Shown: positions 61,267 through 64,000 of the stretch, one piece after another
Layout of the letters: each line of letters starts with the position of its first letter
Position numbering within the stretch: position 1 is the first letter of the stretch
Source: Fasciolopsis buskii
Lineage: Eukaryota > Platyhelminthes > Trematoda > Plagiorchiida > Fasciolidae
DNA: 64,000 bases
NCBI GenBank assembly: GCA_008360955.1
Contig: LUCM01003808.1
Span: 331,380 to 395,379, forward strand
Reading direction: 5' to 3'
The notes under the pieces: model-generated
Seen by the model: the letters and a program-made list of their open reading frames with translations, nothing else
Told to the model about the DNA's origin: nothing
Databases searched by the model: none
Made by a program: the position numbers and the translations under genes

Positions 61267-64000
61267 TCGCAATCAGTCTGGCATATGGCCTCCGGACTGT
61301 CGTCCCACTGTTCATTTATCCACTCGTCCATTCGTCCGTCCCAAACATTCTTCCTCCCAGCTACGGTGGATTGAATCATTCCTCCGTATGCCCTCGTTGA
61401 TAAAAATGACTGTTATTGTACAAACGAATACGAATACGTATACATGTATTTACAGTCCTGCACTCGCACATATATACATAAACATGCATATAAATAACCC
61501 TATGTGGTCGTACACGCTAAAATCAGATGCGCATACAGACCTACTACACGTACACAAGTACGTGGACACGTACACATCCAAGTACTATAGGATAGGCAAA
61601 TATGCCTGTCTATACAATGTAAACTAGTCAGTTATTGTGTATGTATGGGTTGTGTGTGCAATGATAAACCAAGTGATTTACCTAATTGGCAGTCAGATGG
61701 CGGTTGTTCATATCACGCTTCAGTTCTGTCCAGGTTCTCTCCTTCCCTCTTTGAAATCACCAATCGCTGGACTGCAGTGCGTACGGTTCACTCCGCTCCT
61801 TCAACTTCTACTCCGTGGTTTTTCAAAACTGGTCAGGGTGGAAGACATTCTGGGGGCTGAAATATAAAATGTCTCATTGCACTGCGTCGAGCTGCTCGTC
61901 GTCATTTCCTGAGTTTCTTTTCCGTAAGAAATTCCTATTATGACAATCCATCAGATCAACGCCCACAGTGTACAACACTATCTCATCCTGCTCCACTCCT
62001 ACTCCTTTTGGTGCACTCGTTTTTCTCTATTTGAGATGTAGTCCAAAACCCCCGGAGAGTGGGGACGATTAGGACAGGAGTAAGAAGTAAATACAGTGGT
62101 CCCTTTCTTCCAGTTACAGACACTTGCACTTCTTGTCTTTCCTGTTTGGAACGCCGTTACAATAGCCGGATTCGCCTGGACGGAAGCGTTTAACCAGCTC
62201 GTCCGTTTCCGTCCTTGCCTCACTCGGTTGGTGACGGAGCTCCAACTGTAATTCTGTTCTTGGTAAAAGTTCCGTGACTTCTTTCTTCATCATCCCAATT
62301 TGACTCATTCTTTCACTGTATTCTGGATTAGTCAACTATTGATATACCTAATCGACGCTTATGTTATTGTACTGTTTTTGCGCCTACCTGTAATGTCCTG
62401 AGCGAAAAAGACGAAAATAGTGACAGTCCATTCCCACTGCCTATTTGTCTCCTTGTAACTCATCATTCTAGTAATACCCTGTTGCATTCTGAATTCAGTT
62501 GTTCTCTTTTGTTTTTCTGTTGTCTTTGCTCCTTTTTCTCCGAACTCTGCTCGAATGTGCTTTCAAAATCTCGCACACACACACACACACACACGCTCAC
62601 ATAAGCAGGCTCTGAGAGATGACGTATTCGTTGCCCAAATGTTTGTTTAACCACCAGTGTTACTTTCACGTGTTGCGCTCAGCGCACACGCACACTTTCT
62701 TCTATCCAACCAATCAGTCAGCTGATCAATCCGCCACCTACCACTTGTTCCACAATTAGCTGTGTGCTTGTGTATGCGAAGAGTAATTTGAATTGGCATA
62801 AACGCGCACCAATTCTCATATCGACTTTTTATGCTACCAAGTCTGTTGTTATACCCTCTGGGACAGCAGCCTGTGCGATTCCATTGCTCTCCTGAATTGG
62901 ATAAACAGATCTGGCTTAGTTGCCGGCCCTGATTTCTTACCTGCGTAACAATGGTCACTGTCCTCTGCGCCACGTGGCGACGGTTACAGTAGTTAGTTAC
63001 CTTCTTCGATAGCTGGACCAATGAATAACGATTATGGGTCTAGGCGGATAAGAATTTGAATCTTCACATACGTTGTGCCATCAGCTGACCAGTACTTACG
63101 TGTATTTTTACCCTTGGTATCAAAAAATATAGTTAAGGGCTGTCCTTGATAGTACTATGAATTCACTGTTTATACGTTGTTCGCCTTCCACTGTGCTCAT
63201 TTTATAGCTTTGCATCCTACATACATAGTTCCAAACTGTTTTGTGAATATATCTTGAGCTGATCCAATCTTCGATGATCCTTACGGCTAATTAGCCTTAA
63301 GTCATTCTTTTAGCCTTTCCCACAAGCTCTCTCACCAGAATCTCATTTATGAACTACAACGATACTATTTGCAGTAAAAGCTTGTTAATAAGCTGTTTAT
63401 TGAATGGCACAAAAAATGTCCCCGTATCTGAAGTGCACTTTTATCAAGTTAGCTGCTGATAAATAAGAATTTTCAAGCTGAGGTGCATAGCTTTCTGGTG
63501 CAGTGTTTCGGCCTTTCCATCGTTCTGGGCCTAGCAACCGTTGGACTAGGATGACTCTAAGGGCATCCAAGGATGAAGTCTGTTTTGGTTTGTTATGTGG
63601 CCCAGTGAATTAGCGAGTAAGCAAGTGAAAAAGGAGTTTCAAATACCTTATTTAACACAGTTTGAACCATTTTTGAATGGGTTTGCGCAACAAAGAAAAC
63701 GTTGCCACATGACCCGCCGAAAATAATCGACCGAAATGAAAGCCAACGAGATGATCTCGCTCAATGGGTCACCGTAAAAGATGTGGCAGAATCATGGTTG
63801 TAGGTCGATGAAACGAATGCCAACACTTGGTCACATTCTTACGGAAGACCGAAAGTGACAACACTCAGAGTTCAACCACTAACTCCTTCCAAGAGAGATA
63901 ATCCCAGCTTCTTGGCCTGTATATCGGTTATCAGAACCTTGGGTTCTAGGTGTTCTCGACTGATTTTATCTTATCTTAACGATTTTCTCGAACTTCGAGT
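61267..64000. other. 3' UTR and downstream flank of the TRIP12-like gene
   Basis: I see no canonical AATAAA in the first 2 kb after the stop. Weak variants are TATAAA at about 61490 and AATATAAA near 61861, so the polyadenylation site is not settled. No further gene is recognised on either strand. Open frames at 61637-61867 and 62647-63021 (minus) lack motifs. Confidence 0.55.
62573..62594. repeat. (CA)n microsatellite
   Basis: An uninterrupted CA/AC run of about 11 units downstream of the gene. Confidence 0.93.

Noticed and set aside
1..64000. CRISPR arrays, operons, ribosome binding sites or prophage
   Set aside because: Spliced genes, LINEs, SINEs and microsatellites show animal DNA, and no regularly spaced short direct repeats are present.

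Overview
This window is animal DNA. Its main content is one large intron-rich gene on the + strand whose introns are packed with retroelement remnants. The retroelements (RTE-like and Jockey/CR1-like LINEs, a Penelope-type element with a hammerhead ribozyme, tRNA-derived SINEs), the balanced base composition and the big introns suggest a digenean fluke of the liver-fluke or lung-fluke type rather than an AT-rich schistosome. The species call is inference.

The gene is a TRIP12/UFD4-family HECT E3 ubiquitin ligase. I can place 14 exons (8159-61266) with GT-AG borders and matching phases, giving about 2,581 residues with the N-terminus missing upstream of the window. Exons 1-4 carry the end of the armadillo-type region, exons 5-9 the middle region with long Ser/Thr/Pro/Asn-rich inserts, and exons 10-14 the pre-HECT segment and the HECT domain. 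The catalytic cysteine codon is at 61162-61164 and the TGA stop at 61264. No WWE domain is visible where vertebrate TRIP12 has one.

Layout: 1-8158, an upstream intron with a decayed Jockey/CR1-like LINE (about 1260-3600) and a SINE. 8159-15043, exons 1-5. 15044-23113, an intron with two minus-strand LINEs, an assembly gap (16995-17207) and an 828-bp repeat. 23114-23567, exon 6. 23568-35278, an 11.7-kb intron nearly filled with Penelope-like, RTE and LINE pieces, including a well-formed hammerhead ribozyme (31711-31765, minus). 35279-43705, exons 7-9. 43706-47200, an intron with a SINE, a LINE and the second 828-bp copy. 47201-56195, exons 10-13, with an inverted, identical LINE segment in intron 11. 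56196-61072, an intron with a tRNA-like unit and an unidentified long ORF. 61073-61266, last exon. The rest is 3' UTR and flank.

The points most worth a second look are the Penelope hammerhead and its decayed relatives, the two very young repeat pairs that bracket parts of the gene, the tRNA-derived SINE family, the missing WWE domain, the HECT-internal inserts, and the open frame at 58541-59119.
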